Assembly: GCA_900708905.1 (NCBI GenBank)
Contig: CAADRB010000008.1
Coordinates: forward strand, 758,117-822,116
DNA length: 64,000 bases
Source of the DNA: Hymenolepis diminuta
Lineage: Eukaryota; Platyhelminthes; Cestoda; Cyclophyllidea; Hymenolepididae
Reading direction: 5' to 3'
The position numbers were made by a program, and so were the translations under genes. Shown in pieces: positions 52,201-59,624 of the stretch; positions within the stretch are counted from its first letter, which is position 1; each line of letters opens with the position of its first letter. A model generated the notes under the pieces. That model made no database searches and was not told the DNA's origin. It saw nothing but the letters and a program-made list of their open reading frames with translations.

Positions 52201-52211
52201 AATATCAGTGA
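25068..52211 (+). CDS. USP6NL-like: TBC-domain RabGAP, USP6NL/RN-tre type (16 exons, about 778 residues)
   Basis: Exons: 25068-25216, 25435-25477, 25824-25919, 29032-29067, 33325-33381, 39457-39633, 44476-44742, 46001-46100, 46178-46333, 46719-47020, 47257- or 47289-47402, 48027-48105, 49529-49555, 49714- or 49733-49996, 50273-50520 and 51990-52211. The protein would stimulate GTP hydrolysis by Rab GTPases; USP6NL acts on endosomal Rabs such as Rab5. The TBC domain spans about residues 90-310. It has LRGxxW, the arginine-finger motif IDLDINR (Arg149), the glutamine finger YCQ (Gln186), [12 protein letters not shown] and the post-domain PTKPMGQPP block that also follows the TBC domain in USP6NL. 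The N-terminal FGFYHPDG and DKWMKF segments also fit that subfamily. The C-terminal half is Ser/Pro-rich and disordered. Phases agree at all junctions except before the exons at 47257 and 49714, where the stronger acceptors shift the frame and weaker ones 32 and 19 nt downstream keep it. Confidence 0.87.
29032..29067 (+). CDS. USP6NL-like: RabGAP micro-exon with LRGxxW, followed by a GC donor
   Basis: Thirty-six nucleotides encode [12 protein letters not shown], the LRGxxWxLxL motif that opens TBC domains and that is otherwise missing between the exons at 25824 and 39457. The acceptor is ccctgag and the following intron begins gcaagt, the usual form of a GC donor after AAG. Both borders are phase 0, fitting the neighbouring exons. 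Confidence 0.65.
31375..31445 (-). repeat. tRNA-derived SINE-like relic
   Basis: The minus strand reads GTAGTGGAAAGCGTACACCT, an A-box-like start, and later GAGTTCGATAC, a B-box-like motif at tRNA spacing. No acceptor stem forms, so it is not a functional tRNA gene. Similar heads recur elsewhere in the window. Confidence 0.5.
32205..32270 (+). repeat. tRNA-derived SINE-like relic
   Basis: GTAGTGGTCAGTGTGCTTGT followed 20-odd bases later by GTTTCGGTATCC, an A-box/B-box pair at tRNA spacing. It resembles the copy at 35436. Confidence 0.5.
33207..33226 (+). repeat. AAT trinucleotide microsatellite
   Basis: Short pure (AAT)n tract inside a RabGAP intron. Confidence 0.8.
33325..33381 (+). CDS. 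USP6NL-like: RabGAP small exon within the TBC domain
   Basis: Fifty-seven nucleotides, less AT-rich than the flanks, encode [19 protein letters not shown] between an atag acceptor and a gtaatt donor, phase 0 on both sides. It supplies the length expected between LRGxxW and the arginine-finger exon. The sequence itself is not conserved enough to prove membership. Confidence 0.5.
34017..34966 (-). mobile_element. Mariner element, internally deleted copy
   Basis: About 950 bp with imperfect terminal inverted repeats (left end TCAGGTTGTAACAGGAATT; matching right end), lying inside a RabGAP intron. The minus strand encodes the N-terminal part of a mariner transposase ([15 protein letters not shown], helix-turn-helix region) and a piece with the HDxARPHT-type motif. 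Compared with the copy at 53977-55355 about 340 bp of the middle are absent, including the first catalytic Asp. The last 170 bp at the transposase 5' side are almost identical in the two copies. It cannot encode an active transposase. Confidence 0.85.
35436..35530 (+). repeat. tRNA-derived SINE-like element
   Basis: Head GGTGTAATGGTTCACGTGTC, then TCTGCGAAGTCGGAAGTCACG and a decayed B box, followed by a non-tRNA body GCTCATCGGTGCACACTCAGC. The body also appears in weaker form at 39245 and 60815, which marks a dispersed family rather than a chance tRNA-like match. Confidence 0.55.
37405..37715 (+). repeat. Dispersed repeat family C, copy 1
   Basis: About 310 bp. It shares blocks with the reverse strand of 53222-53506, notably CCGTCACGGTTATGACGT followed by GAAGTGAC, and ACTAGTCC near the other end. 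GC content is higher than the flanks. No open frame; family unknown. Confidence 0.6.
37905..38150 (+). repeat. Local direct repeat D, copy 1
   Basis: Shares order and wording with 38925-39165: GATCAAGAAACA-like start, GTGAGAGGA, CCACTTCCGT/TACTTCCGT, GAGTAAATC and TAGCTTTTCAT/TAGCTTCTCAT. Two diverged copies lie about 1 kb apart in an intron. Confidence 0.5.
38925..39165 (+). repeat. Local direct repeat D, copy 2
   Basis: Second, diverged copy of the segment at 37905-38150 in the same orientation, just before the arginine-finger exon of the RabGAP. Confidence 0.5.
39245..39335 (+). repeat. SINE-like body
   Basis: Contains GGTGGCGTAGCAACACACCC and then CATCAGTGTACATTCAGTGAG, a variant of the body of the element at 35436. 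The tRNA head is poorly preserved. Confidence 0.4.
39457..39633 (+). CDS. USP6NL-like: RabGAP exon with both catalytic fingers
   Basis: Encodes IDLDINRTF (arginine finger, IxxDxxR) and ends exactly after EVGYCQ (glutamine finger, YxQ). Acceptor gtcatttag, donor gtatgt, phase 0 both sides. These residues act together in TBC-type GTP hydrolysis, so the enzyme is predicted active. Confidence 0.92.
44476..44742 (+). CDS. USP6NL-like: RabGAP exon, central TBC domain
   Basis: Encodes [23 protein letters not shown] and onwards to [10 protein letters not shown], the conserved core after the glutamine finger. Acceptor cccttttag, donor gtaagc, phase 0 on both sides. Confidence 0.92.
46001..46333 (+). 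CDS. USP6NL-like: RabGAP exons, end of TBC domain
   Basis: Two exons, 46001-46100 and 46178-46333, separated by a 77-nt intron. They encode [20 protein letters not shown] and then a helical stretch ending in [11 protein letters not shown], which closes the TBC domain as in USP6NL. Confidence 0.9.
46719..47020 (+). CDS. USP6NL-like: RabGAP exon, post-domain linker
   Basis: Starts with the [12 protein letters not shown] block that also follows the TBC domain in USP6NL and continues as acidic and Ser/Thr-rich disordered sequence. The donor after AAGTCCCAG is strong and in phase 0. Confidence 0.85.
47257..47402 (+). CDS. USP6NL-like: RabGAP tail exon with uncertain acceptor
   Basis: The frame [17 protein letters not shown] is open through the whole exon to the donor gtaagt. 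The better acceptor (before 47257) does not continue the phase of the previous exon. The acceptor before 47289 does, and would drop about ten Arg/Ser-rich residues. A missed small exon is the other explanation. Confidence 0.6.
48027..48105 (+). CDS. USP6NL-like: RabGAP tail exon
   Basis: Seventy-nine nucleotides encoding [20 protein letters not shown] and a few more residues; acceptor catcatcccag, donor gtactg. Only this frame is open. Confidence 0.6.
49529..49555 (+). CDS. USP6NL-like: RabGAP 27-nt micro-exon
   Basis: Twenty-seven nucleotides between an acceptor (ctactgttag) and a near-consensus donor (gtaagt), encoding ASQGLRSNI with the flanking phase. Its length is a multiple of three, so skipping it leaves the frame unchanged. 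Confidence 0.5.
49714..49996 (+). CDS. USP6NL-like: RabGAP tail exon with two possible acceptors
   Basis: Open frame including [18 protein letters not shown] and [20 protein letters not shown], donor gtaag. The acceptor at 49713 (aaattag) requires phase 0 upstream, which the preceding exons do not give. The acceptor ending at 49732 (ccaacacag) keeps the phase. Both may be used with alternative upstream exons. Confidence 0.65.
50273..50520 (+). CDS. USP6NL-like: RabGAP tail exon, His/Ser/Pro-rich
   Basis: Acceptor attattttacag and donor gtaagt with matching phases. Encodes [17 protein letters not shown] and a run of serines; likely disordered, with PP-containing stretches that could bind SH3 domains, as known for the tail of USP6NL. 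Confidence 0.75.
51990..52211 (+). CDS. USP6NL-like: RabGAP terminal exon
   Basis: Acceptor ttcatttccag; 73 residues ending QFQQYQ before TGA. It contains [18 protein letters not shown]. The frame follows from the previous exon in phase 0. Confidence 0.7.
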   Translation, partial: ATHVQRPVSSGCGPAFPPKSGNSSIVFPTGSGEMRWSVHGAVSAFPFEMQPRICSPLHSSSPSPRSYQFQQYQ

Positions 52212-53221
52212 CGAGATTTAAGCGATTCTACTTCTCTACCTTGTTTTTTCCTCTCTTTCTTTTCTTGCCTCCCCCTTGTTTTCTTTCTCTCTTGCAATCT
52301 GGTATTAACTATATGCAAGAAATTGTTGAATTAATGTCTTTCAATGATATAATATATCTACTTAATTTAACTCAGAAAGGATGATTTTTTCCATGTTCGG
52401 CTTAACTTCCAGCCTGAATTTACTGAGTTGATAATAAGGTTCACTGCCGTGAGCATATTCAAGATATTCAGAGTTTATTAACTGGTTAAAGTAATAGTGT
52501 TGTTCATCACACTGCATCGATTTATTTTTATCTTATGGTGACCAAGAAAGTGTTGAGAAAACTGGTGTTGATGATTAAAACGAAGCAGAGCTTATAGGAC
52601 TTGAAGTTATCATTTTTTGTAAATGAGTGAGTTCTTCGGTCCTCATTAATTGTATCCTAATTGTAATTATCCTAATCTCGACACTCTGTGGGGCTTAGAG
52701 TGCTTGATTCTCTACTGAGATCTGTGCCTTTTCGTCTCCTTATGCTACTCCTTTGGACAGAGGTGTGTATCCCACCTCTGTAAACGCGCACACCATCGCG
52801 GCATCGGCTCTCGGACGCAGAAGCCACCACATAAATCAGACCACTCCGTCCACCCTGACAGTTCTCTTTTCTTCCTGATCACCGCTTCTAAGACATCTCA
52901 TCATAATCGCCTTCTCTTTCCGTTTTTTATGGCGTAGTGAGGATTAATAGAGGAATACCGAAGGAACAGAAACCATATACGTATCTGACACTAATTTTCT
53001 AAAAGTTCACTAGAGTTCACTTAAAATGGGTTATAATAATGTTAGTGAGTTGTCCAGAGTGGTAGGTTTTAATATGTGCATTTCAGTTACTGGATTGGAA
53101 GATAAAATCTATTTGGACTTTAGTATTACAGTTTTCACCTCTTGTAAGAGGGGACTATAGGTAATTATCTTCCATGATGAACAGGGGCATTCATCTTAAA
53201 ATGGTTACTAAAAAGTGAAAG
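52212..53221. other. Intergenic / 3' region of the RabGAP gene
   Basis: A pyrimidine-rich patch follows the stop (52225-52300); no canonical AATAAA was found close by. The GC-richer stretch 52740-52890 has no open frame of note. Confidence 0.4.
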
Positions 53222-53506
53222 TGAAGGAGATCAATGTTGATTCCGCGTAGTCGATACGTCACTTCCACGTCATAACCGTGACGGGTCCCTAGTCCAACCA
53301 GTCTTATTCTGTCACCATCTGAAAATAAAGTTCAATTATTGGTTCAATCTTTCACGGTCAATCACGATGCGACCAAACCCAATATTTATGCCCTAATAGA
53401 TTCCAAATTATTATAATAAATTTAGTGTAGTCTGGCCAGGTCCGGTTACTAGACTAGTCCTGTCTGATTAAATCTGTATTCTTTCCCCCTGGGATCTGAG
53501 AACGTG
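53222..53506 (-). repeat. Dispersed repeat family C, copy 2
   Basis: Read on the minus strand it aligns with 37405-37715, with the shared CCGTCACGGTTATGACGT block and ACTAGTC block in the same order. It differs by a few indels, so this is an old pair. Confidence 0.6.
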
Positions 53507-53976
53507 TAACACGAATCATGTATCTTTATTTCATTTTTCTCCTTGAAAGACGCTTTTCATAAAATTAGGTCTTTATATTAATCAAATTCGATTGTGTACT
53601 TACCCATAAATCCATTTAAGAAAGTCTTGTCTTAAATTCATTTTCGGAAAGAGAGAATGACTTTGTGGAGTATTCCGAATAAGAGACTTGAATCTGCCAC
53701 CCCTTTCATAGTAGTAGCCAGGTCTATTCAGTGAGTCATTCCACTCGCTTAGTGCGGACTACACAACAGTGAACTAAGGCCTCTGAAAATGCAGTCGAAC
53801 ATGTTAATTTCGGGAGTATCGAAATTTCACAACCGGTTCACTATAGGAAATATGAACTTATCCTTTTCTTCTCTCAAATTAAACAGACGCACATTAAATT
53901 GAGCTGCTTGAATAAAGGATACGAATAAGAAGAGAGTTCAATATTAAGAAAACCAATTATTGTAATGCTCTAAATA

Positions 53977-55355
53977 TCAGATTGTAACAGAAGTTCTGTC
54001 CATTTTTAAAATCTGAATTAAAGTGAAGATTTTTCAAAAATAAATTTATTTAGTATTCAACATAGTCACCATTTTTATTAATTACATCTTGCCATCTTGA
54101 TATTAACTTTCTCATCCCTTCAGAGAATTTAGCCAGTTTGGACTCAACAAAAGAAACTAGCTTCTTCATTTCGACCTCTTTTCTTGAAGTAAGCCTTTGA
54201 AATCCCATTTAATGATTCTGTAAGCTCCTGAAAAGATGAAAATGGGTTGGTGAAAGAGAAGATCGAGAGAGTATCGTGGGTGATGTATGACTTTCCACCC
54301 ACATTCTTCAACGAGATTTTTGGTTACTCTTGAGGTGTGGGGTCTGGCATTGTCATGGTGCAGAATCACTCCCTTTCGATTCATCAATGAAGGCCGTTTT
54401 TCATACCGTTAGTTGCTTTTAAACGAGTTAGCTACTGACAGTAAACTTCAGGTGTTATTGCTTGATTGTCAACCATTAGTTCATAATAAACAGTTCCCTT
54501 CAAATCCCACCATACACACAAAAGAATTTTTCAAGTGCAGTCCCAAATTGTCTCGGTTGTGGAATTGGCTTTCAACCCCTGCCCTGACTTAGCAACTGCC
54601 TTTTGCGCTTAACATTGTTGTGAAGGATCCACTTCTCGTCGTTGTCAGTTATGATTCGGTCTAAAAAGTTGCTTGAAGTTCATGCGAATGCAGTGAAACA
54701 CAACAGGTCATATACTGTTCCTTGTTTATTTCTGACAAATCGTGTGTGGAGGGGGGGGGGCATTTGCTAGTCTTTGAGAATTTGTCTTTGAGTTTTTTCA
54801 TTTCCCTATATATGGTCATATGGCGGCTTACGTGAAGGGTTTTGCTCAGTTCTCTAGTAGTGCANNNNNNNNNNNNNNNNNNNNNNNNNNNNNNNNNNNN
54901 NNNNNNNNNNNNNNTAGTGCAGGTTGAATTTTCATCAATGACAACTTGCAATTGCTCAGAATTGAGTTATTTTGAGGATCCTGCTCTCGGTTTGTCTCTT
55001 GTCTTTCAGGCTGAAGTCATCCTTTTTGAAACCACTTGCAGAAAAGCACTTTCTGCTGGTCTTTTCATCCACAACATCATTAGTATAAGTTTCTTTGAGT
55101 GTGTTTGCTGCTGAGCCTGCCGTATTTCCGTTATGAAATTCAAACAGTAAAACATGCCTGATATGCTCATTATTTGGAGTGTACATAAGGGCTAGGAATA
55201 GTTATTAATAACGATAATTATCGCACAACCTGATAGAAGAAATAAAATTTTATTAATTACCACGGATAAGCATACAACATTAACAAGGTAAATTGAAGTA
55301 ATCATGCCCTAAACACATAGCTCAGAAATTGGACACAAATTCTGTTCCAATCTGA
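53977..55355 (-). mobile_element. Mariner element, longer decayed copy
   Basis: Ends carry inverted repeats (TCAGATTGTAACAGAAGTTC at the left; a close match at the right) and are flanked by TA on both sides (53975-53976, 55356-55357), the Tc1/mariner target duplication. The minus strand holds a transposase broken by frameshifts and at least one in-frame stop: a helix-turn-helix N-terminus (55186 downward), a [12 protein letters not shown] part, DEKW with the first catalytic Asp, then HHDNARPHTS with the second Asp and a degraded YSLDL third site. Length fits a mariner of about 1.3 kb. It is inactive as read, and a run of N interrupts it. Confidence 0.9.
54865..54914. other. Assembly gap (50 N), probably spurious
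   Basis: The bases TAGTGCA stand on both sides of the gap. In the other mariner copy (34531 region) the same sequence continues without interruption, so nothing may be missing here. Confidence 0.8.
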
Positions 55356-55622
55356 TATATTACCCACCTCTTTTAGATTCACATCCCCGTTAAGTTCAAA
55401 AGCCAGAGCTGTTTGTATATTAGTACAAAACAGTTTTGTCTAAGTGTGGATTTTAAGAACATTAAATTCAAACAAAATATTCCGAAAGATTCCGTTGATT
55501 AACTGCGAGCATTTTCCAAATCCTTTTTATTTACGTTTGCTCTATTGAAACCGCTAATTAATTACATAATGCTATTTAAATGTAGTTAAATACGGGAAGA
55601 ATAATTTTCTGAACCAGAAAAG

Positions 55623-58600
55623 ATGCTTTTAAACGGGCCAACATTAATGCTACCACTTATTGTTGTATTTGCCTCCGGCGAAATTTTTGATTTCGACAAT
55701 GTCACGAACACTGCGGAAATAACAGAGGCGATGGAAGAAGTAACAGAAAAAGAGCTGAGAGAGATGTCTAATGTTTCCTGCAGCAAGTACTTCGACAAAT
55801 ACTGTATGATAAAAGACGCCAAGAATCCGTATTGCGTCTACCTTGGACACAAGTCAAATGAAGAATATCAAGAATTAAGCAAGTGAAAATCAATTTAAAA
55901 AATTTTAATTTCCAAATTGCATTTTGTTTAAGCTTCTACTTTTATTTTTCGTTAATTAAAATATTTGACTGTGGTCAGAAAATTATTTTAAGTGCAAAAT
56001 AGTTAGTAATGTATGTGAAGCACTTAAGAAATATAATTTAATATTTTATAGAATACATTTTAGTTTATAGTCAACTTGAAGTGAGAAAAAAATTGCAGCT
56101 TTTTACAGTAAAATCTCTTTTCAACGTAAATATCAAGGCAAATATGACAGAAGTTTGGATTAAGTTTTAAATTTTATTTAAGCTACGTATATGGACAACT
56201 TTACATAAAATGAAGTCTAAAATATTATAAATTTTTGTTTTTTTAAGGTTTATCTCCAAAGATATATAAACATTGCACAACCTGCGGAATTCAAAAAATT
56301 TACCAGCACAATGGAATCATTAACAAAATTTACGGTGGTCGTGAATCTGTGCCACATTCGTGGCCTTGGATGGTAAGTACAGCTTTAATTATTACTTTTG
56401 CTAAAGAATCTGTAATTATAAGTATGCTTCTACTTTTGCCTTTAAAGGCGAGTTTGTACGAATCGGTTACTCAGAGATGGCATGCCAATGGGACTCTTCA
56501 AAATAAAACACATTCTAAAATAATTTGTGCGGCTTCTTTAATTTCTGAAAAGCACGCAATTACAGCAACCCACTGTCTCCTAGACAGAAAGGCTGAGAAA
56601 AATGTCAAACAAAATCGGTGGTATTTGGTCAAGGAGACGCTAAGTACAGGGTTCTTTCTGCGGTTCGCTGATCACCATCGCAATGACTGGAAGTTTGAAT
56701 CTCAAGTTGATGTCCCTATCCAGGGTTTTACGATCTACAAATCCAGTACTGATGATATTGATGGAGATGTTGCGATTCTTGAACTAGAATGGCCGGTAGA
56801 TTTCAGTAAGTTCTAGGGATATTTCCAAAAGATTCAAAAATATATATATTATGACGACTTACGTTAGTTATAATGCATCGTCATTTGATTGAATGCAGAT
56901 GTATTTCACTATATTCGCACCTATTTTTTCATATATTGATACCCCCATAATGACAATCTTGGAAGAAGAGCAAAATCTTAAAACTGTCATCTTAGAAAAT
57001 CTTACATTTTGCCGTAGATATTGTATTTCTTAAAGGGAAAGAGAGTAAAATCTACGGATTTATCAAACAATTTAAAAATTTATCATATGCCTCAGCAGTC
57101 ATTAGTACCCCATTTTCATAGAGATCAATTTTAATAACCATTACCTAACGTCTGCTCCACTAGAGTTATATATTCCTATAACATTTACAAATTGTTACAT
57201 TTTGTATTAAATTGATATTACAAATAAATATGCTAAAAAATAAATAAAATAATCCCATTTGTTGTCAATACTCATGCAAAATTAAATTTATTCATATATT
57301 ATGAATATAATCAAGTGGTACCATAGAAACTAAAACTCATTTAAAATCTGGCTTTCCTTGGTTGTTTCATTTTGTTGTGTCATTATGTTTCTTGAATATC
57401 AACTTTCTCCGTTTTTAGCGCCCACTAGACCAGTTGATTTAAGTGAGTATGGACATTCCATGCCAAAATATACTTCCTCCCTAATAGTCGGTGTCAGCTA
57501 GACGAAAGTAGTTAAGAGGCTTGATTATTTCTATTTTTGCGGTCAATTACACATTTTGTAGTAATTTTTATTATCCCAATTAGTAAAGTGGTTCTTCTAG
57601 AAACAAGTTCTACTCTATACTCTATTGTTGCTGATTTACAGTATTTTGATGCATTATATAATTTTTTCAATAGGAAAATGGTTAATTTATTGAAATTTAT
57701 ATTAGTATAAGCTTTTATAAATCTGGCAGAGAGAGATAATTGATAGTCCTTCCAAATGCATAAAAGGGACAAGGTACAAAGGTATATTTTATTACGAAAA
57801 GAGAGAATGGAGACAAAGTCACGTTACTAAAAGGGTGACTAACTGGGAGAGTAAAGCTCAGAATATAACAGGTAAAAAAGAGCAAACAGGTTGAAATGCC
57901 GCGAAATGAATCACGATAGGACTAAAAACAAAAAAATTGATTATCAAATCTCAATAAAATTTCAATGAAGGCTGGGAAAATTTTCATTACAATAGTATTC
58001 ATTCCATTGTTTCTTTGTATTCTAAAAGCCCCAAAGGTACATCCGGTATGCCTCCCTCCACCGAATTTGGACCTTGAAGAGGAAACAAAATGCATGGCTG
58101 TGGGTTGGGGATTATTAAATCGATTACCTCCAATTCAGGCTCCAACTCTTCAAGAAACGGAAATGAGAATCATATCACCCATTCTTTGTGTTATCCGTAG
58201 TCAGACTTTCCAAGTCGATATGCATGTATGCGCTTATGAGCCTGAAAAGGTGTGTTTCAAATTGCGTTACTTAAAATTTTGATATTATAAGAATATTATA
58301 ATTTAGATTAAATATTTTTTAAATGTTTTCAATTTGAAATGGGACTATATATTTTAAAGTGATTGTGATTAAATTTAGTGGAGAATAATACGGAAGGTAT
58401 GAAAGAAATGACGCACAAGAATTCTAGTTTAATGAGGCAGAGATCCTTTGCCTTGATTAACAGTTTCAATGGGTTCGAATCCCCAAATGACATATTTGTG
58501 TCTCACGTTGCGGTGATTATCAATTTTACTCTGCTTTGACACGATTAAAAATAAACCAATTCAGATAGAGTTTTTCTGGTAGTATTTTTAATTTAGAATC

Positions 58601-59519
58601 TTAAAATTACAAATCCACCCCACTACTAAACGCTTATAAATCCTCCAGGGTAAAAGATAATCTCTGTAGATACAGCAAACTTTTACATAAATAACTTATT
58701 TCTTAAATTTCCGACCTGATGGAAGTATTTTTGACCCATTCATAATAACTTATCACTCCGCTTATGTGAATTACAGTTAAAAGCTGGAAAACACAAAAAT
58801 GGAATTCAAACTTCACAAAATTCCGTCATTGAGTTTTCGTAGTTAACTCTAAATCTCTGCACATTTTTCATCCAATTCATATCTTTGGGGTGATCTATTA
58901 AGAAAGATAAAAACATTATCTAGCTTTTAATAGCTAAAACTGATTTACTCGTTATGATTAGAGAAAGCATTTCTAAACAGGAATTCAGTTGTTATCATTA
59001 CAAATAATTGCCTTGAACAGTACAAAATTAGTCGGCTTATTTAACTACTGGATCACTAAAAAATGCGAAATCAAATTGACACTTACTTTATTTGGATTCT
59101 GAAAGCATTCAGATGTCTCCTTTTTATTCAGGGGTAAACATGTTTTGGCATAAAATCTTAAGCTCTAAGTTTCCATCGCCATGGTTTAATACCTGAATAC
59201 CTGTCTAAAATGTTAAGAGTCGGAAGTTTACTTGATTTAATTGGATTGTCGGTCATTCAGCCTTGATTCATTTGTTATTTTTTATAACTATATAATCGCG
59301 CATTGTATATTCAATTATTAATGCAAAGAATTACATTTGTTCAAATTCTAGGGTGTTCTTAACGGTGACAGTGGTGGCGGACTTTACTGCAAAATTCATC
59401 CCGATGATGAACAGTGGTACCTCTATGGAGTAACCAGCTTTTCCTGGTTGTCAACAGGGGTCAGTGGATTTTCTCGTGTTCCTTACTACGTAGATTGGAT
59501 TCACAAAATGATCAAATGA
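55623..59519 (+). CDS. Secreted S1 (trypsin-fold) serine protease with long pro-region
   Basis: Exons 55623-55878, 56248-56372, 56448-56805, 58029-58249 and 59352-59519; 375 residues. A signal peptide (MLLNGPTLMLPLIVVFASG) precedes a pro-region of about 90 residues with several Cys, ending INK before IYGG (residue 113), the activation cleavage. The catalytic triad is His169 (TATHC), Asp234 (DGDVAIL) and Ser327 (GDSGG). Cys pairs 42-58, 136-201 and 168-182 (chymotrypsin numbering) are present, and CTTCG with PVCLP gives the link to the pro-region. The 191-220 pair is lost: Leu replaces Cys191, and residue 189 is Gly, so trypsin-like Arg/Lys preference is not expected. Exon 1 joins exon 2 in frame only through a GC donor. 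A TATTTAAA lies 43 nt before the ATG and AATAAA at 59619. Secreted parasite proteases may act in feeding or host interaction; that is inferred. Confidence 0.85.
57419..57501 (+). pseudogene. Relic duplicate of the protease PVCLP exon
   Basis: After a good acceptor (tccgtttttag) the frame set by the protease exon ending at 56805 reads TPTRPVDLSEYGHSMPKYTS, then SLIVGVS and a TAG stop. It aligns almost without gaps with TPKVHPVCLP...MAVGWG of the real exon at 58029, but lacks Cys122, Cys136 and the Trp. It is most likely a decayed tandem exon copy; if spliced it would give a protein without the catalytic Ser. Confidence 0.5.
58425..58505 (+). repeat. tRNA-like relic in a protease intron
   Basis: TAGTTTAATGAGGCA resembles an A box and ATGGGTTCGAATCCCCA a B box with a short T-stem. 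The remaining arms do not pair into a cloverleaf, so it reads as a SINE head. Confidence 0.45.
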
Positions 59520-59618
59520 ATATTATATTTTAAACCCTTTAATTACAACTATTTATTCAATGGAGATTTGGGTCACATAAAAGTTCTTGCATAATGACTG
59601 GTGATACGACATTTATAA

Positions 59619-59624
59619 AATAAA
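59619..59624 (+). terminator. Poly(A) signal of the serine protease gene
   Basis: AATAAA 100 nt after the TGA stop. Confidence 0.55.

Noticed and set aside
58425..58505. Functional tRNA gene
   Set aside because: A good B box, but the acceptor and anticodon stems do not pair; more likely a SINE head.
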